Of a DNA stretch of 63,577 nucleotides, positions 19,012-28,608 are shown piece by piece (position 1 is the first letter of the stretch; every line of letters starts with the position of its first letter). The stretch is from the NCBI RefSeq assembly GCF_013403875.1, contig NZ_JACBNX010000002.1, forward strand, positions 189,889 through 253,465, in the 5' to 3' direction. A program made the translations under genes and the position numbers. Below the pieces are notes generated by a model. The model made no database searches. It was not told the DNA's origin and saw nothing but the letters and a program-made list of their open reading frames with translations. The DNA is from Burkholderia guangdongensis. Its GTDB lineage: Bacteria > Pseudomonadota > Gammaproteobacteria > Burkholderiales > Burkholderiaceae.

Positions 19012-19110
19012 CCATGGTCCGTGGACGATGGACAAATATTTTATTTGGTTGGCAATTTTGTCAATGAAAATTAATTCTGGCCCTGTTAATTTTCTGTCCA
19101 CGGACTATGG
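19012..19110 (-). promoter_or_regulatory. Promoter of the HTH/nucleotidyltransferase operon, flanked by a 15-bp inverted repeat
   Basis: The arms CCATGGTCCGTGGAC (19012-19026) and GTCCACGGACTATGG (19096-19110) are inverted repeats matching at 14 of 15 positions, about 70 bases apart. Between them on the minus strand are TTGACA (19064-19059) and TAAAAT (19043-19038) with 15-bp spacing (AAATAT at 17-bp is the alternative). One arm would sit upstream of -35 and the other just after the start site, a layout suited to repression, possibly by looping. The remainder to 19230 shows nothing clear. Confidence 0.6.
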
Positions 19111-19230
19111 CCGCTAGTTGTGGGACTGTGAAAATTTGTCAAGCGCTTGGAGCACTTCGCTGAAGCCTCCGGCAGACGCGCTGGCGGTGTAGGGCGATCC
19201 CTACTCCTCATGGCCACAGCACCCGCGCAC

Positions 19231-19953
19231 TCAGATACCGCGCTGATTGACGCGCTTCGACAGCTCCTCGGCGCTTTCCTTGCGCTCGCTGTACCGGTCG
19301 ACCAGATAAGGGCCGATATCTCGGATCAGCAAGGTGAACTTGACCAGTTCCTCCATCACATCCACGACACGATCGTAGTAGGCCGACGGCTTCATCCGCC
19401 CGGCTTCGTCGAATTCCATGAAGGCCTTCGCCACTGACGACTGGTTCGGGATGGTCAGCATGCGCATCCAGCGTCCCAGCACGCGCATCTGGTTCACCGC
19501 ATTGAACGACTGCGAGCCGCCGCTGACCTGCATGACGGCCAGCGTCTTTCCTTGAGTCGGGCGAACGGCGCCGACGGACAGCGGAATCCAGTCGATCTGC
19601 GACTTCATGATCCCGGTCATCGCGCCGTGCCGCTCCGGTGAGCACCACACCATCCCTTCAGACCATTGCGCCAGCTCGCGAAGTTCGACCACCTTCGGAT
19701 GACTTTCCGGCGCGTCGTCGGGCAGCGGCAGGCCGCTCGGATTGAATACGCGCACCTCGGCGCCCATCGCGGTGAGCAGGCGAGTCGCTTCCTCGGTCAG
19801 CAGGCGGCTGAATGAGCGTTCGCGCAGCGATCCGTAAAGGAGCAGGAATCGGGGCGGATGGGTCGACGGCGACGCCGGTCGCAATTGACCGGCGTCCGGC
19901 ACGCGAAACAGCGTGGCGTCGAGTTGCGGCAGATCGTTCAGACGGTCAGTCAT
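19231..19953 (-). CDS. arsH: ArsH, NADPH-dependent FMN reductase / organoarsenical oxidase
   Basis: A 240-residue flavoprotein of the NADPH-dependent FMN reductase fold. FMN-binding motifs are [20 protein letters not shown] and the segment [20 protein letters not shown], both characteristic of ArsH. It oxidises trivalent methylated and aromatic arsenicals to less toxic pentavalent forms. I chose ATG 19953 (MTDRLNDLP), which has GGAGGG upstream and overlaps the acr3 stop by 8 bases. It is the last gene of arsR-arsC-acr3-arsH. Confidence 0.95.
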   Translation of the reverse strand: MTDRLNDLPQLDATLFRVPDAGQLRPASPSTHPPRFLLLYGSLRERSFSRLLTEEATRLLTAMGAEVRVFNPSGLPLPDDAPESHPKVVELRELAQWSEGMVWCSPERHGAMTGIMKSQIDWIPLSVGAVRPTQGKTLAVMQVSGGSQSFNAVNQMRVLGRWMRMLTIPNQSSVAKAFMEFDEAGRMKPSAYYDRVVDVMEELVKFTLLIRDIGPYLVDRYSERKESAEELSKRVNQRGI

Positions 19954-21100
19954 GCTTACCCTCCGCGTCGATCGCGACATCGCCGTCTTTTTTGCCGAAC
20001 GATCCCGTCCGCGGGCCCGGCGGGATGCCGACGCCCTGCTCGTACCAGCCCTTGGACTGGTTGACGATGCGCACCACCAGCAGCATGACCGGCACTTCGA
20101 TCAGCACGCCAACGACCGTCGCGAGCGCGGCGCCGGAATGGAAACCGAACAGGCTGATCGCGGCCGCGACCGCCAGCTCGAAGAAGTTGGACGCGCCGAT
20201 GAGCGCCGATGGGCACGCGACGTTGTGCTTCTCGCCGACCGCGCGGTTGAGCCAGTACGCGAGCGCCGAGTTGAAGAACACCTGAATCAGGATCGGCACC
20301 GCGAGCAGCGCGATCACCAGCGGCTGCTTCAGGATCGCTTCGCCCTGGAACGCGAACAGCAGCACCAGCGTGGCCAGCAGCGCGGTGATGGACCACGGGC
20401 CGATCCTTGCCATCGCGGCATCGAATGCCGCCTGTCCGTTCGACAGCAGCCACTTGCGCCAGATTTGCGCGAGGATCACCGGAATGACGATGTAGAGCAC
20501 CACCGACGTGAGCAGCGTCGCCCACGGCACCGTGATCGCGGAAATGCCGAGCAGCAGGCCGACCAGCGGCGCGAACGCGACCACCATGATGCTGTCGTTC
20601 AGCGCGACCTGGGACAGCGTGAACAGCGGATCGCCGCCCGTCAGCCGGCTCCAGACGAACACCATCGCGGTGCACGGCGCGGCGGCCAGCAGGATCAGGC
20701 CGGCGATGTAGCTGTCGAGCTGGTCCGCCGGCAGCATCGGCGCAAACAGGTGCTTGATGAACAGCCAGCCGAGAAAGGCCATCGAGAACGGCTTGACGAG
20801 CCAGTTCACGACGAGCGTGACGCCGATGCCTTTCACGTGCTGACGGACTTCATGCAATGCGCCGAAGTCGACCTTGACGAGCATCGGGATGATCATCACC
20901 CAGATCAGCAGCCCGACCGGGAGATTGACCTGCGCGTATTCCATCCGGCCGATCTGCTGGAACCGGCCGGGCAGCGCCTGGCCGAGCGCGATGCCGGCGA
21001 CGATGCACAGCGCCACCCAGACGGTCAGATAGCGTTCGAAGAAGTTGATGGAAGGCTTGGTGACGGCCTTTCGGGGCGGGGCGATGTTGGACGTGTTCAT
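19946..21100 (-). CDS. acr3: Arsenite efflux transporter, ACR3 family
   Basis: A 384-residue inner-membrane arsenite/H+ exchanger with about ten hydrophobic segments. Family stretches include [20 protein letters not shown], with the conserved Cys of this motif, and a later [12 protein letters not shown] chose ATG 21100 ([11 protein letters not shown]); the frame extends further upstream but without a ribosome site. It removes the arsenite made by ArsC and lies 10 bases from arsC. ACR3-type rather than ArsB-type by sequence. Confidence 0.95.
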   Translation of the reverse strand: MNTSNIAPPRKAVTKPSINFFERYLTVWVALCIVAGIALGQALPGRFQQIGRMEYAQVNLPVGLLIWVMIIPMLVKVDFGALHEVRQHVKGIGVTLVVNWLVKPFSMAFLGWLFIKHLFAPMLPADQLDSYIAGLILLAAAPCTAMVFVWSRLTGGDPLFTLSQVALNDSIMVVAFAPLVGLLLGISAITVPWATLLTSVVLYIVIPVILAQIWRKWLLSNGQAAFDAAMARIGPWSITALLATLVLLFAFQGEAILKQPLVIALLAVPILIQVFFNSALAYWLNRAVGEKHNVACPSALIGASNFFELAVAAAISLFGFHSGAALATVVGVLIEVPVMLLVVRIVNQSKGWYEQGVGIPPGPRTGSFGKKDGDVAIDAEGKHD

Positions 21101-21110
21101 CGTGGCGTGG

Positions 21111-21605
21111 TCAGTTTTTCGAGATGTCGACCAAGGCCGCCTGAAGTTCGGCATTGCTCATACGATCAAGCGGCAGCGCGAGCAACTGCAGCATCCGATA
21201 GCCGATCGCCTGGCGCGTGAGCTCGAAGGCGAGTCGCTTGCCTTCGTCGCCGCCCAACGCGTTCGACGGATCGGCGTAGCCCCAGTGCACTTTCACCGGG
21301 CTGCCGGGCCAGTAAGGACACGTCTCCGCCGCCGCGCTGTCGCACACCGTGATGACGATGCGCATCTCCGGGGCGCTTTCGCCCACGAACTCGTCCCAGC
21401 TCTTGCTGCGGTAGCCGCTGACGTCCACGCCCGCGCCCGTCAGCGCATCCAGCGCGAACGGATTGAGCCGGCCGCTCGGCGCGCTGCCGGCGCTGTACGC
21501 GCGCACGTCCTTGCCGAGCTTCGCGGCCCAATGATTGAGCATGCCTTCCGCGAGCACGCTACGTGCCGAATTGTGGGTGCAGAGGATCAGTACGTTCGTG
21601 GTCAT
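21111..21605 (-). CDS. arsC: Arsenate reductase, low-molecular-weight phosphatase (thioredoxin-type) family
   Basis: A 164-residue cytoplasmic enzyme reducing arsenate to arsenite. The PTPase-like P-loop C-T-H-N-S-A-R-S starts at C9, and the aspartate/cysteine segment VCDSAAAETCPYWPG supplies further redox cysteines, as in thioredoxin-dependent ArsC. It differs from the glutaredoxin-linked E. coli type. It lies 20 bases after arsR and just before acr3, whose product exports the arsenite. Confidence 0.95.
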   Translation of the reverse strand: MTTNVLILCTHNSARSVLAEGMLNHWAAKLGKDVRAYSAGSAPSGRLNPFALDALTGAGVDVSGYRSKSWDEFVGESAPEMRIVITVCDSAAAETCPYWPGSPVKVHWGYADPSNALGGDEGKRLAFELTRQAIGYRMLQLLALPLDRMSNAELQAALVDISKN

Positions 21606-21624
21606 GTGTGAGGATTCGGAGGGT

Positions 21625-21960
21625 TCATGATCGCTGCTCGCCGGACGTCGAACACGCGGCCGTCGGCGAGCAGGGGTTGCCGCCGCAGCAGTTCTCGGTG
21701 AGGTAGGCCAAGAGGCCGTTCATCGTCGCGAAGTTCGCGCAATAGAAGACGAAGCGGCCTTCCTGGCGGCTGGTGACGAGCTGGGCATGGGCCAGCTCCT
21801 TCAGGTGGAACGACAGCGATGACGGCGCCACATCCAGCAGCGTGGCAATCCGGCCGGCCGGCAAGCCCTGCGGCCCCGCCTGCACCAGTGCCCGGAAGAC
21901 CGCGAGCCGGGATTCGTGTGCGAGTGCCGCGAGCGCGGCGATGGTCTGGTTCGTTTCCAT
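21625..21960 (-). CDS. arsR: ArsR/SmtB family arsenite-responsive repressor
   Basis: A 111-residue winged-helix repressor; the DNA-recognition helix is in LDVAPSSLSFHLKELAHAQL (about 42-61). The usual ELCVCDL metal site of E. coli ArsR is absent. Instead a C-terminal cluster NCCGGNPC places C91, C92 and C97, like the C-terminal three-cysteine As(III) site known in Acidithiobacillus ferrooxidans ArsR. Arsenite binding should release the operator at 21963-21978. First gene of the ars operon. Confidence 0.95.
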   Translation of the reverse strand: METNQTIAALAALAHESRLAVFRALVQAGPQGLPAGRIATLLDVAPSSLSFHLKELAHAQLVTSRQEGRFVFYCANFATMNGLLAYLTENCCGGNPCSPTAACSTSGEQRS

Positions 21961-21962
21961 TG

Positions 21963-21978
21963 TTCGATATTAATCGAA
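21963..21978. promoter_or_regulatory. Palindromic operator for ArsR
   Basis: TTCGATATTAATCGAA has 6-bp inverted arms TTCGAT/ATCGAA around ATTA and lies two bases upstream of the arsR ATG, with a partial further copy (TGTCGAATC) just beyond. Position and shape fit an ArsR-family operator. Confidence 0.6.
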
Positions 21979-22437
21979 ATGTCGAATCCAAGTAAAGCGT
22001 GGGGCATCGTCATCCAGCGGCGGGTTCGTCTCGGCGGAAACCATTCCGATCCGGATCGGTAACAAACCAAGCCGATTCAAAACGGGTTGGATCGAAAGGG
22101 GCCCTGAATTTGAGCTAGATCAACATTTGGGACGCCGCGCGACGTGGCATCCGCTTACGGGTTCGCCCTCTGCGGCACCGGTCCACGGTTACCTAAACTT
22201 CTTTCAGTAGCCCCGCACGCGCGTGCGTGCCGCGTGGCCGCGCGCTGCGCGCGGGATGTGGACTCAACGATTGGCGTTGTCTGGCACTAACCTGCCGGAA
22301 TTTTTAGTGACGATACTCGAATCGACCCGGCGGAGGTGATTGGCATAGGCCCTTCGCAAGCCGACATGCCGGGTGAGCTGCGACCGAGTCGCATAGCACG
22401 CCGAACCCCGCACCCATCGACGCACGGGAGACCCGCC
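21979..22437. other. Intergenic region between arsR and tauA with an FNR/ANR-like site
   Basis: No gene is supportable here. TTGAGCTAGATCAA (22110-22123) matches the FNR/ANR consensus TTGAT-N4-ATCAA at 9 of 10 specified bases, but no clear promoter is spaced to it. A dyad CACTAA-N13-TTAGTG lies at 22285-22309, about 130 bases upstream of tauA, and could be a regulator site for the importer operon. Confidence 0.35.
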
Positions 22438-23514
22438 ATGAATCATCCGAACCCCGCCCAGCCTGCATCATGGCTCGGCCGCCTCGCGCGCGGCTTCGCC
22501 GCCCGCTTTCTCGCCTTCGCCGCCGTGCTGGGCCTCGTGTCGCTCTTCGGGGCGAGCCAGGCCTATGCGCAGGACAAGGAAGTGACGATCGCGTATCAGC
22601 AGATCGTCGACCCGTGGATCGTCGGGATCGCGAACGGCTCGATCGAGAAGGCCACCGGCTACAAGATCAACTGGCGCCAGTTCGAATCGGGCGCGAAAGT
22701 CGCGACCGCGATGGCATCCGGCGACGTGAAGGTCGGCGTGATCGGCTCGAGCCCGCTCGCCGCGGCCGTGAGCCAGGGCCTCGACCTGCAGCTGTTCTGG
22801 ATCCTCGACAACATCAACAACGCCGAGGCGATGGTCGTGCGCAACGGCTCCGGGATCACGAAGCCCGCGGACTTGAAGGGCAAGAAGATCGGCGTGCCGT
22901 TCGTGTCGACCACGCACTATCACACGATGTTTGCGCTGCAGCATTGGGGCATCAATCCGTCCGACGTGCAGATCCTGAACATGCAGCCGAACCAGATCGT
23001 CGCCGCATGGGAGCGTGGCGACATCGACGCCGCGTACGTGTGGGATCCGGCGCTCGCGCAGCTGAAGAAGTCGGGCAAGGTGCTGGTCACGTCGGGTGAG
23101 CTGTCGAAGCTCGGCAAGCCGACGTTCGACGGGATCGCGGTCGACCGCAAGTGGGGCGAGGAACACAAGGACTTCCTCGCGAAGCTCGTGCGTGCGATCG
23201 AGAACATCGACGAGCAGTATCGCTCGAACCCGGCGCAATGGAACGCGTCGTCGCCGCAGGCGGCCGCGATCGCGAAGATGATCGGCGGCACGCCCGCCGA
23301 CGTGCCGGCGTCGCTGTCGCTCTACGCGTTCCCGTCGCTGCAGGATCAGGTGTCGAAGGACTGGCTCGGCGGCGGCGCCGCGAGCCGCGCGGCGTTCGCG
23401 CTGAAGGATACGTCCGGATTCCTGAAGGATCAGAAGCGCATCGACGCGGTGCTGCCCGACTACGCGAAGTTCGTGACGCCCGACTATGCCGAAGCCGCTC
23501 AGAAGCTGAAGTAA
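22438..23514 (+). CDS. tauA: Taurine/sulfonate ABC transporter, periplasmic binding protein
   Basis: A 358-residue exported binding protein. The signal peptide spans about 1-43 (hydrophobic [20 protein letters not shown], then AQDKE). The mature part is TauA-like: [20 protein letters not shown], then [20 protein letters not shown] and the later [14 protein letters not shown]. It binds taurine or related alkanesulfonates. I chose ATG 22438 (MNHPNPAQP). It heads tauABC; no tauD dioxygenase follows in this window, so downstream use of the sulfonate is unknown. Such operons are usually controlled by CysB-type regulators under sulfur starvation. Confidence 0.9.
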   Translation: MNHPNPAQPASWLGRLARGFAARFLAFAAVLGLVSLFGASQAYAQDKEVTIAYQQIVDPWIVGIANGSIEKATGYKINWRQFESGAKVATAMASGDVKVGVIGSSPLAAAVSQGLDLQLFWILDNINNAEAMVVRNGSGITKPADLKGKKIGVPFVSTTHYHTMFALQHWGINPSDVQILNMQPNQIVAAWERGDIDAAYVWDPALAQLKKSGKVLVTSGELSKLGKPTFDGIAVDRKWGEEHKDFLAKLVRAIENIDEQYRSNPAQWNASSPQAAAIAKMIGGTPADVPASLSLYAFPSLQDQVSKDWLGGGAASRAAFALKDTSGFLKDQKRIDAVLPDYAKFVTPDYAEAAQKLK

Positions 23515-23570
23515 TGGAGTTCCGCGGCGGGCGCGCGCTACCGTGCCCGCCGTCAACGAGGAGACAGCAG

Positions 23571-24386
23571 ATGGAAAGCATGGAGATCAAGGACGTGAGC
23601 GTCGTGTTTCCCGGCCGCCGGCCCGGGGAGTCCGTCCACGCGCTCGACAACATCAACCTGACTATCGCGCAGGGCGATTTCGTCGTCGCGCTCGGCGCGT
23701 CGGGCTGCGGGAAGACGACGCTGCTGTCGATGATGGCCGGCTTCATCGCGCCGACGAAGGGCGCGCTGCTGCTCGGCGGGCAGCCGATCATGGGGCCCGG
23801 CGCGGATCGCGGCGTCGTGTTCCAGAAGCATGCGCTGCTGCCGTGGCTCAGCGTGATGGAGAACGCGGAGTTCGGGCTGAAGCTGCAGGGCGTGCCGAAG
23901 AAGACGCGCCGCGATATCGCCGCGCGCAACCTCGCGCTCGTCGGGCTGCAGGATTTTCATCAGCACATGATCTATCAGCTGTCGGGCGGGATGCAGCAGC
24001 GCGTCGGCATTGCGCGCGCGCTGACCTGCGATCCGGCGATGCTGCTGATGGACGAGCCGATGGCCGCGCTCGACGCGCTGACGCGCGAGACGATCCAGGA
24101 GCTGTTGCTCGACGTGTGGAAGAAGACGAACAAGATGTTCTTCTTCATCACGCACAGCGTCGAGGAGGCGCTGTTCCTCGCGAGCCGGCTGATCGTGATG
24201 TCGCCGCGGCCAGGGCGCATCACGCACACGTACGAGCTCGATTTCAACCGGCGCTTCCTCGAGACGCGCGATGCGCGCACGGTCAAGTCGAGCCCGGATT
24301 TCATCGCGATGCGCGAGCGCGTGCTCGGCATCATCTACGGCGACGAACGCAGGGGCGAAGCCGAGCAGGAGGTCGTTCATGTCTAG
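23571..24386 (+). CDS. tauB: Taurine/sulfonate ABC transporter, ATP-binding protein
   Basis: A 271-residue ATPase energising the TauABC importer. Walker A GASGCGKT is near residues 42-49, the Q-loop is [12 protein letters not shown], the signature [15 protein letters not shown], and Walker [16 protein letters not shown] ribosome site GAGGAGA precedes ATG 23571. It overlaps the start of tauC by 8 bases. Confidence 0.93.
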   Translation: MESMEIKDVSVVFPGRRPGESVHALDNINLTIAQGDFVVALGASGCGKTTLLSMMAGFIAPTKGALLLGGQPIMGPGADRGVVFQKHALLPWLSVMENAEFGLKLQGVPKKTRRDIAARNLALVGLQDFHQHMIYQLSGGMQQRVGIARALTCDPAMLLMDEPMAALDALTRETIQELLLDVWKKTNKMFFFITHSVEEALFLASRLIVMSPRPGRITHTYELDFNRRFLETRDARTVKSSPDFIAMRERVLGIIYGDERRGEAEQEVVHV

Positions 24387-25320
24387 CTCCAAATCGACGC
24401 ACTGGGGACACCCGGTCCTCCAGTCCGGCGCGGTCGACCACACGGCCGGCGGGGTCTCCGACGACCGGCGCGGCGCGCCGCCGCGCGGACCGCAGCGCCC
24501 GCGCCTGTTCGCGAAGAAGCCGGTGAAGCCGGGCGGCTCGTTCGGCGCGCCGGGGCAGGGCAGCAGCGCGGTGACGAGCATCGTGACGATCATCGTGCTC
24601 GTCGGGGTCTGGTTCCTCGCGACGAACCTGCACTGGATCAAGCCGCTGTTTCTGCCGTCGCCGCAGGCGGTCTACGCGAAGTTCATCGTGGTGTCGACCG
24701 ACGGCTTCGCGAACTCGACGCTCGCGCAGCACACCGGGATCAGCCTGCTGCGCGTGTTCGGCGCGTTCGCGCTCGCGTGCGTGACCGCGATTCCGATCGG
24801 GATCATGATGGGCGTGTCGCGGATCATGCGCGGGGTCTTCGATCCGCCGATCGAGTTCTACCGTCCGCTGCCGCCGCTCGCGTATCTGCCGCTCGTGATC
24901 ATCTGGTTCGGGATCGGCGAGTTCTCGAAGGTGTTCCTGATCTATCTCGCGATCTTCGCGCCGCTCGCGATCGCCGCGCGCGCGGGCGTGCGCTCGGTGT
25001 CGATCGAGCAGATCCACGCCGCGTACTCGATGGGCGCGACGCGCCGGCAGGTGATCCTGCACGTGATCATGAAATCCGCGCTGCCGGAGATCTTCACCGG
25101 GATGCGGATCGGGATCGGCGTCGGCTGGACGACGCTGGTCGCGGCCGAGATGGTCGCGTCGACGAGCGGCCTCGGCTTCATGGTGCTGAACGCGGCCGAG
25201 TTCCTCGCGAGCGACGTCGTGATCATGGGGATCATCGTGATCGGCTTCTTCGCGCTCTGCTTCGACATGCTGATGCGCTATCTCGAGAAGGCGCTGGTGC
25301 CGTGGAAGGGCAAGGTCTGA
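24379..25320 (+). CDS. tauC: Taurine/sulfonate ABC transporter, permease
   Basis: A 313-residue inner-membrane permease with about six hydrophobic segments and the cytoplasmic EAA-type loop around [20 protein letters not shown]. About 65 residues of basic, proline/glycine-rich sequence ([14 protein letters not shown] and around) precede the first membrane segment, longer than in E. coli TauC. ATG 24379 overlaps the tauB stop by 8 bases, so the two are coupled. Confidence 0.92.
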   Translation: MSSSKSTHWGHPVLQSGAVDHTAGGVSDDRRGAPPRGPQRPRLFAKKPVKPGGSFGAPGQGSSAVTSIVTIIVLVGVWFLATNLHWIKPLFLPSPQAVYAKFIVVSTDGFANSTLAQHTGISLLRVFGAFALACVTAIPIGIMMGVSRIMRGVFDPPIEFYRPLPPLAYLPLVIIWFGIGEFSKVFLIYLAIFAPLAIAARAGVRSVSIEQIHAAYSMGATRRQVILHVIMKSALPEIFTGMRIGIGVGWTTLVAAEMVASTSGLGFMVLNAAEFLASDVVIMGIIVIGFFALCFDMLMRYLEKALVPWKGKV

Positions 25321-25337
25321 CGATGTGACACGCCGCC

Positions 25338-25373
25338 GTGCCCGTGCCGCGCGCGCCCGCGCGGCACGGGCAC
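25338..25373. repeat. Perfect 16-bp hairpin between tauC and the LysR gene
   Basis: GTGCCCGTGCCGCGCG pairs perfectly with CGCGCGGCACGGGCAC around a 4-base CGCC loop. Copies of the hexamer CACGGG follow in tandem. There is no T-run, so it may act as a Rho-assisted terminator or 3'-end stabiliser for tauABC. Confidence 0.6.
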
Positions 25374-25460
25374 GGGCACGGGCACGGCGTCGTTCGTGAC
25401 GCGTCATCTCGCTGACACCGGACGCGCGTATCGTACGCGCGTCGCCTTCCGTCCTCCGCC

Positions 25461-26336
25461 ATGCTCGCCCTGCTGCTCGCCGCCTTCTATGAAACCGCCC
25501 GTCAGGGCAGCGTGACCGCGGCGGCGAAGCGGCTCGAAGTCAGCCAGCCGACGATCACGTCGCGGATCCAGCAACTGGAGCGCCATTACGGCGTCGCGCT
25601 GTTCCACCGGCGCGGCAACCGTCTCGATCTCAGCGACGTCGGCGCGGCATTGATGCCGATGATCGGCCAGATGCTGCAGATCGAGAACGATGTCGACTTC
25701 GCGCTGCGCAACGAGCGCGAACTGCGCACCGGCAATCTGCGCGTCGGCACCACCGGCCCGTTCTACATCCTGCCCGCGATCGCCGCGTTCCGGCGCCAGT
25801 ATCCGGCCGTCAGGATCAGTATCGAGATCGGCAACTCGCGGCAGGTGCTCGATGCGCTCGCCGACTTTCGCGTCGACGTCGCGGTGTCGTCGCAGCGCGA
25901 CGCCGATCCGCGCTTCGTGCGGCACACGATCGCCGACGATCCGCTCGTCGTCGTCGTGCACCGGTCGCATCCGCTCGCGTCGCGCGACGCGGCCGCGCTC
26001 GCGGAGCTCGCCGGTCACACGCTGCTGCTGCGCGAGCCCGGCTCGCGCACGCGCACGCTGATGGAGCACGTGCTGAAGCACGCGGGCGTCGCGCTGCCGG
26101 CCGGCGTGATCGAGCTCGGCAGCCGCGAGGCGATCCGCGAGGCGGTGCGGCACGACATGGGCTGCACGCTGATGCCGCGCGGCGAGGTCGGCGCGCATCC
26201 GGAGCTGCGCGCGATCCCGCTCGTCGACGACATGCCGCGCATGCACGAATACCTGTACTACCTCGACGCGCGCGCGGATACGCGGCTCATCGCCGCGTTC
26301 ATGGCGAACGTCGAGTGCCGCGACGAGCGGGCTTAG
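25461..26336 (+). CDS. LysR family transcriptional regulator
   Basis: A 291-residue LysR regulator: N-terminal winged HTH (about 1-60, AAFYETARQGSVTAAAKRLE then VSQPTITSRIQQLE) and a periplasmic-binding-like effector domain (about 88-285, with LRVGTTGPFYILPAIAAFRR). The effector domain resembles the aminoethylphosphonate-catabolism-associated LysR group as I recall it, but no phosphonate genes are visible. It lies 140 bases after tauC on the same strand and may control tauABC; the effector is unknown. Confidence 0.85.
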   Translation: MLALLLAAFYETARQGSVTAAAKRLEVSQPTITSRIQQLERHYGVALFHRRGNRLDLSDVGAALMPMIGQMLQIENDVDFALRNERELRTGNLRVGTTGPFYILPAIAAFRRQYPAVRISIEIGNSRQVLDALADFRVDVAVSSQRDADPRFVRHTIADDPLVVVVHRSHPLASRDAAALAELAGHTLLLREPGSRTRTLMEHVLKHAGVALPAGVIELGSREAIREAVRHDMGCTLMPRGEVGAHPELRAIPLVDDMPRMHEYLYYLDARADTRLIAAFMANVECRDERA

Positions 26337-26434
26337 CGGCACGCCCGCTCACGGTCTCGAATCGTTCGACGATCGGCTCGCCGCGTGCCCGATCGGCCGC
26401 GCAATCATGCGCGGCAGCGGGCGACGCGTCGCGC

Positions 26435-28573
26435 TCACGCGGGCGTGCCCATCGCAGGATCGCTGATGCTGTCGCGGCCCGTTTCGACGTGGCCGGCGAA
26501 GCGCCGCGCGAGGCCATTCTCGGCGGTCAGCGTGAAGTCGTACCAGCCGCTCGACGCGGTGAGCACCCAGTACGGCTCGACCTGCATGCCGGCCGGCACC
26601 GCGTAGGTCCACGGGCCGTCGGTGCGGTACGCGTTCGACGTGACCGTGACCTGGCTCGCCGCGTTGCCGACGTTCATGATCGTCAGGTACACCGCGTCGT
26701 TCGCCGGGTCGTAGCAGACGCGGACTTCGGCGGCGGGGCCGCTCGCCGCCTGCGTGACGTTGCCCTGGAATTCGCGGTGATAGCCGTTCGGCCCGAGCAC
26801 CCACAGGTTGTAATTGCCCGCGTCGTCCGCGACCGCGCTCCAGGAATCCGAGAGCTGCTTGCCCGCCTCGACCGTGTAGCGGCGCGGCACGCGGTCGAGA
26901 TGCAGCTTGTCGTACACATGGAACACCGCGCCGACGGTGCCGGTGTTGCTGAACGTGAGCCACAGCAGGCCGCCGCCGACGTCCGCGTTCGCGCTCGTGT
27001 GCAGCTCGTACGGCAGCGCGCGCGACGCGCGCGTGCCCTGCGGCTGCGCCGGCATCTGCTGCGCGGCGACCGACGGCACCGGCACCGCGCCCGCCGCCGC
27101 CTGCTGCGTGTGCTGCGCGTCGGCCGCGGCCTTGGTCGGCGCGGAGAACGACGTCGTCGGGTTCGTGTTCGGGTTCTTGAAGTTGAACGCGGACGTCAGG
27201 TCGCCGCACACCGCGCGGCGCCACGGGCTGATGTTCGGCTCGTGCACGCCGAAGCGCTGCTCGAGGAAACGCAGCACCGACGTATGGTCGAACACTTCCG
27301 AGTTCACCCAGCCGCCGGTGCTCCACGGCGACACGACGAACATCGGCACGCGCGGGCCCGGCCCGTACGGACGGCCGTCCGGCGGCAGCGGCGACGAATC
27401 GCCGGGCGGGTTCGGCACGGTGAAGTATTCGTACTGCGTGGTGACGGTCGACTTGCCCGCGTACGTGCCGTCCGGGTTCAGCGACGGCACGTCCGGCGGC
27501 GGCATGTGATCGAAGAAGCAGTCGTTCTCGTCGTAGTCGACGAACAGCACGGTCTTGCTCCAGATCTCCGGGTTCGCGGTCAGCGTGTCGAGCAGCAACT
27601 GCAGGTAGTACGCGCCCTGGCCCGGCGTCGACGCGCCCGGGTGCTCGCAGTACGCCTGCGGCGACACGATCCAGCTCACCTGCGGCATCTGGCCCGCCGC
27701 GATGTCGGTCGCGAGCGCCTGCAGGAAGCCGCCGTCGGGCATCGTGTTGCCGATTCCCTTGTACAGCGGCGACAGCGCCTCCATCGCCGGCGTATACGGC
27801 GCGTTCGGCGAGCCGGGGATCGTCTCGTTGACCTTGCGGAACGTCGCGAAGCCGGCGAGCGGGTTGTCCGTGTAGTTGTCCGGCAGGTTCTGGTAGACCT
27901 TCCAGCTCACGCCCGCCGTCTGCAGGCGCTCCGGGTAGGTCGTCCACCGCAGCCCGGTCGCGGATGCGCCGAGGCCGTCCCAGCCGTCGTTGTTCACGAC
28001 CGCCGCGTTCGCGGCCGTCGGGCCGTTCGTGCCGGTCCACAGGAAGATCCGGTTCGAGTTCGTGCCGCCGTGCAGCGAGCAGTGATATGCGTCGCAGATC
28101 GTGAACGCGTTCGCGAGCGCGAAGTGGAACAGCAGGTCGGGCTGCTGCAGATAGCCCATCGACGCGTCGCCCTTGTACTTCGGCCAGGTCGTCATCCGGC
28201 CGTTGTCCCACGCGTCGTGCGCGTCGGTCCACGAGTGCGCGCCGCCGACGAGCAGCGCGTTGCCCTTCGTGCTGTCGAGATGGAACGGCAGCACCGCTCG
28301 CGTGCCGTCGCTCTGCTGCCAGACGGGCGTGCCGCCCGGTTGCGGGATCGTCAGGCGGTCGCCGAAGCCGCGCACGCCGGGCATCGTGCCGAAGTAATGG
28401 TCGAACGAGCGGTTTTCCTGCATGAAGATCACGACGTGCTGGACGTCGTTGATCGTGCCGGTCTGGTTGTTCGCGGGGATCGCGAGCGCGCGCCGGATCG
28501 CCGGCGGGAACATCGCGAAGGCCGTGCCGGCGGCGGCGGCACGGAGAAACGAGCGGCGGTCGATGGAAGTCAT
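26435..28573 (-). CDS. plcN: Phosphocholine-specific phospholipase C, Tat-exported
   Basis: A 712-residue secreted enzyme of the PlcN/PlcH family. The Tat signal is at the start (DRRSFLRAAAAGTAFA, twin arginine at 6-7). The phosphoesterase domain (about 35-430) carries the catalytic opening VVIFMQENRSFDHYFGTMPG and HSWTDAHDAWDNG. Two C-terminal DUF756 beta domains follow (about 500-710). It releases phosphocholine from phosphatidylcholine or sphingomyelin and so can feed phosphate and choline scavenging. I chose ATG 28573 (MTSIDRRSF). Whether it is haemolytic cannot be told. A small lipoprotein gene lies just upstream. Confidence 0.93.
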   Translation of the reverse strand: MTSIDRRSFLRAAAAGTAFAMFPPAIRRALAIPANNQTGTINDVQHVVIFMQENRSFDHYFGTMPGVRGFGDRLTIPQPGGTPVWQQSDGTRAVLPFHLDSTKGNALLVGGAHSWTDAHDAWDNGRMTTWPKYKGDASMGYLQQPDLLFHFALANAFTICDAYHCSLHGGTNSNRIFLWTGTNGPTAANAAVVNNDGWDGLGASATGLRWTTYPERLQTAGVSWKVYQNLPDNYTDNPLAGFATFRKVNETIPGSPNAPYTPAMEALSPLYKGIGNTMPDGGFLQALATDIAAGQMPQVSWIVSPQAYCEHPGASTPGQGAYYLQLLLDTLTANPEIWSKTVLFVDYDENDCFFDHMPPPDVPSLNPDGTYAGKSTVTTQYEYFTVPNPPGDSSPLPPDGRPYGPGPRVPMFVVSPWSTGGWVNSEVFDHTSVLRFLEQRFGVHEPNISPWRRAVCGDLTSAFNFKNPNTNPTTSFSAPTKAAADAQHTQQAAAGAVPVPSVAAQQMPAQPQGTRASRALPYELHTSANADVGGGLLWLTFSNTGTVGAVFHVYDKLHLDRVPRRYTVEAGKQLSDSWSAVADDAGNYNLWVLGPNGYHREFQGNVTQAASGPAAEVRVCYDPANDAVYLTIMNVGNAASQVTVTSNAYRTDGPWTYAVPAGMQVEPYWVLTASSGWYDFTLTAENGLARRFAGHVETGRDSISDPAMGTPA

Positions 28574-28608
28574 GTTCGAATGAAGGTCGTCTCGGGAGGG
28601 CGCGCGCG

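Noticed and set aside
22282..22296. Possible sigma-54 promoter (TGGCAC...TGC) upstream of tauA
   Set aside because: GG and GC elements are one base too close for a -24/-12 promoter, and the downstream GC element is followed by C rather than the usual A/T.
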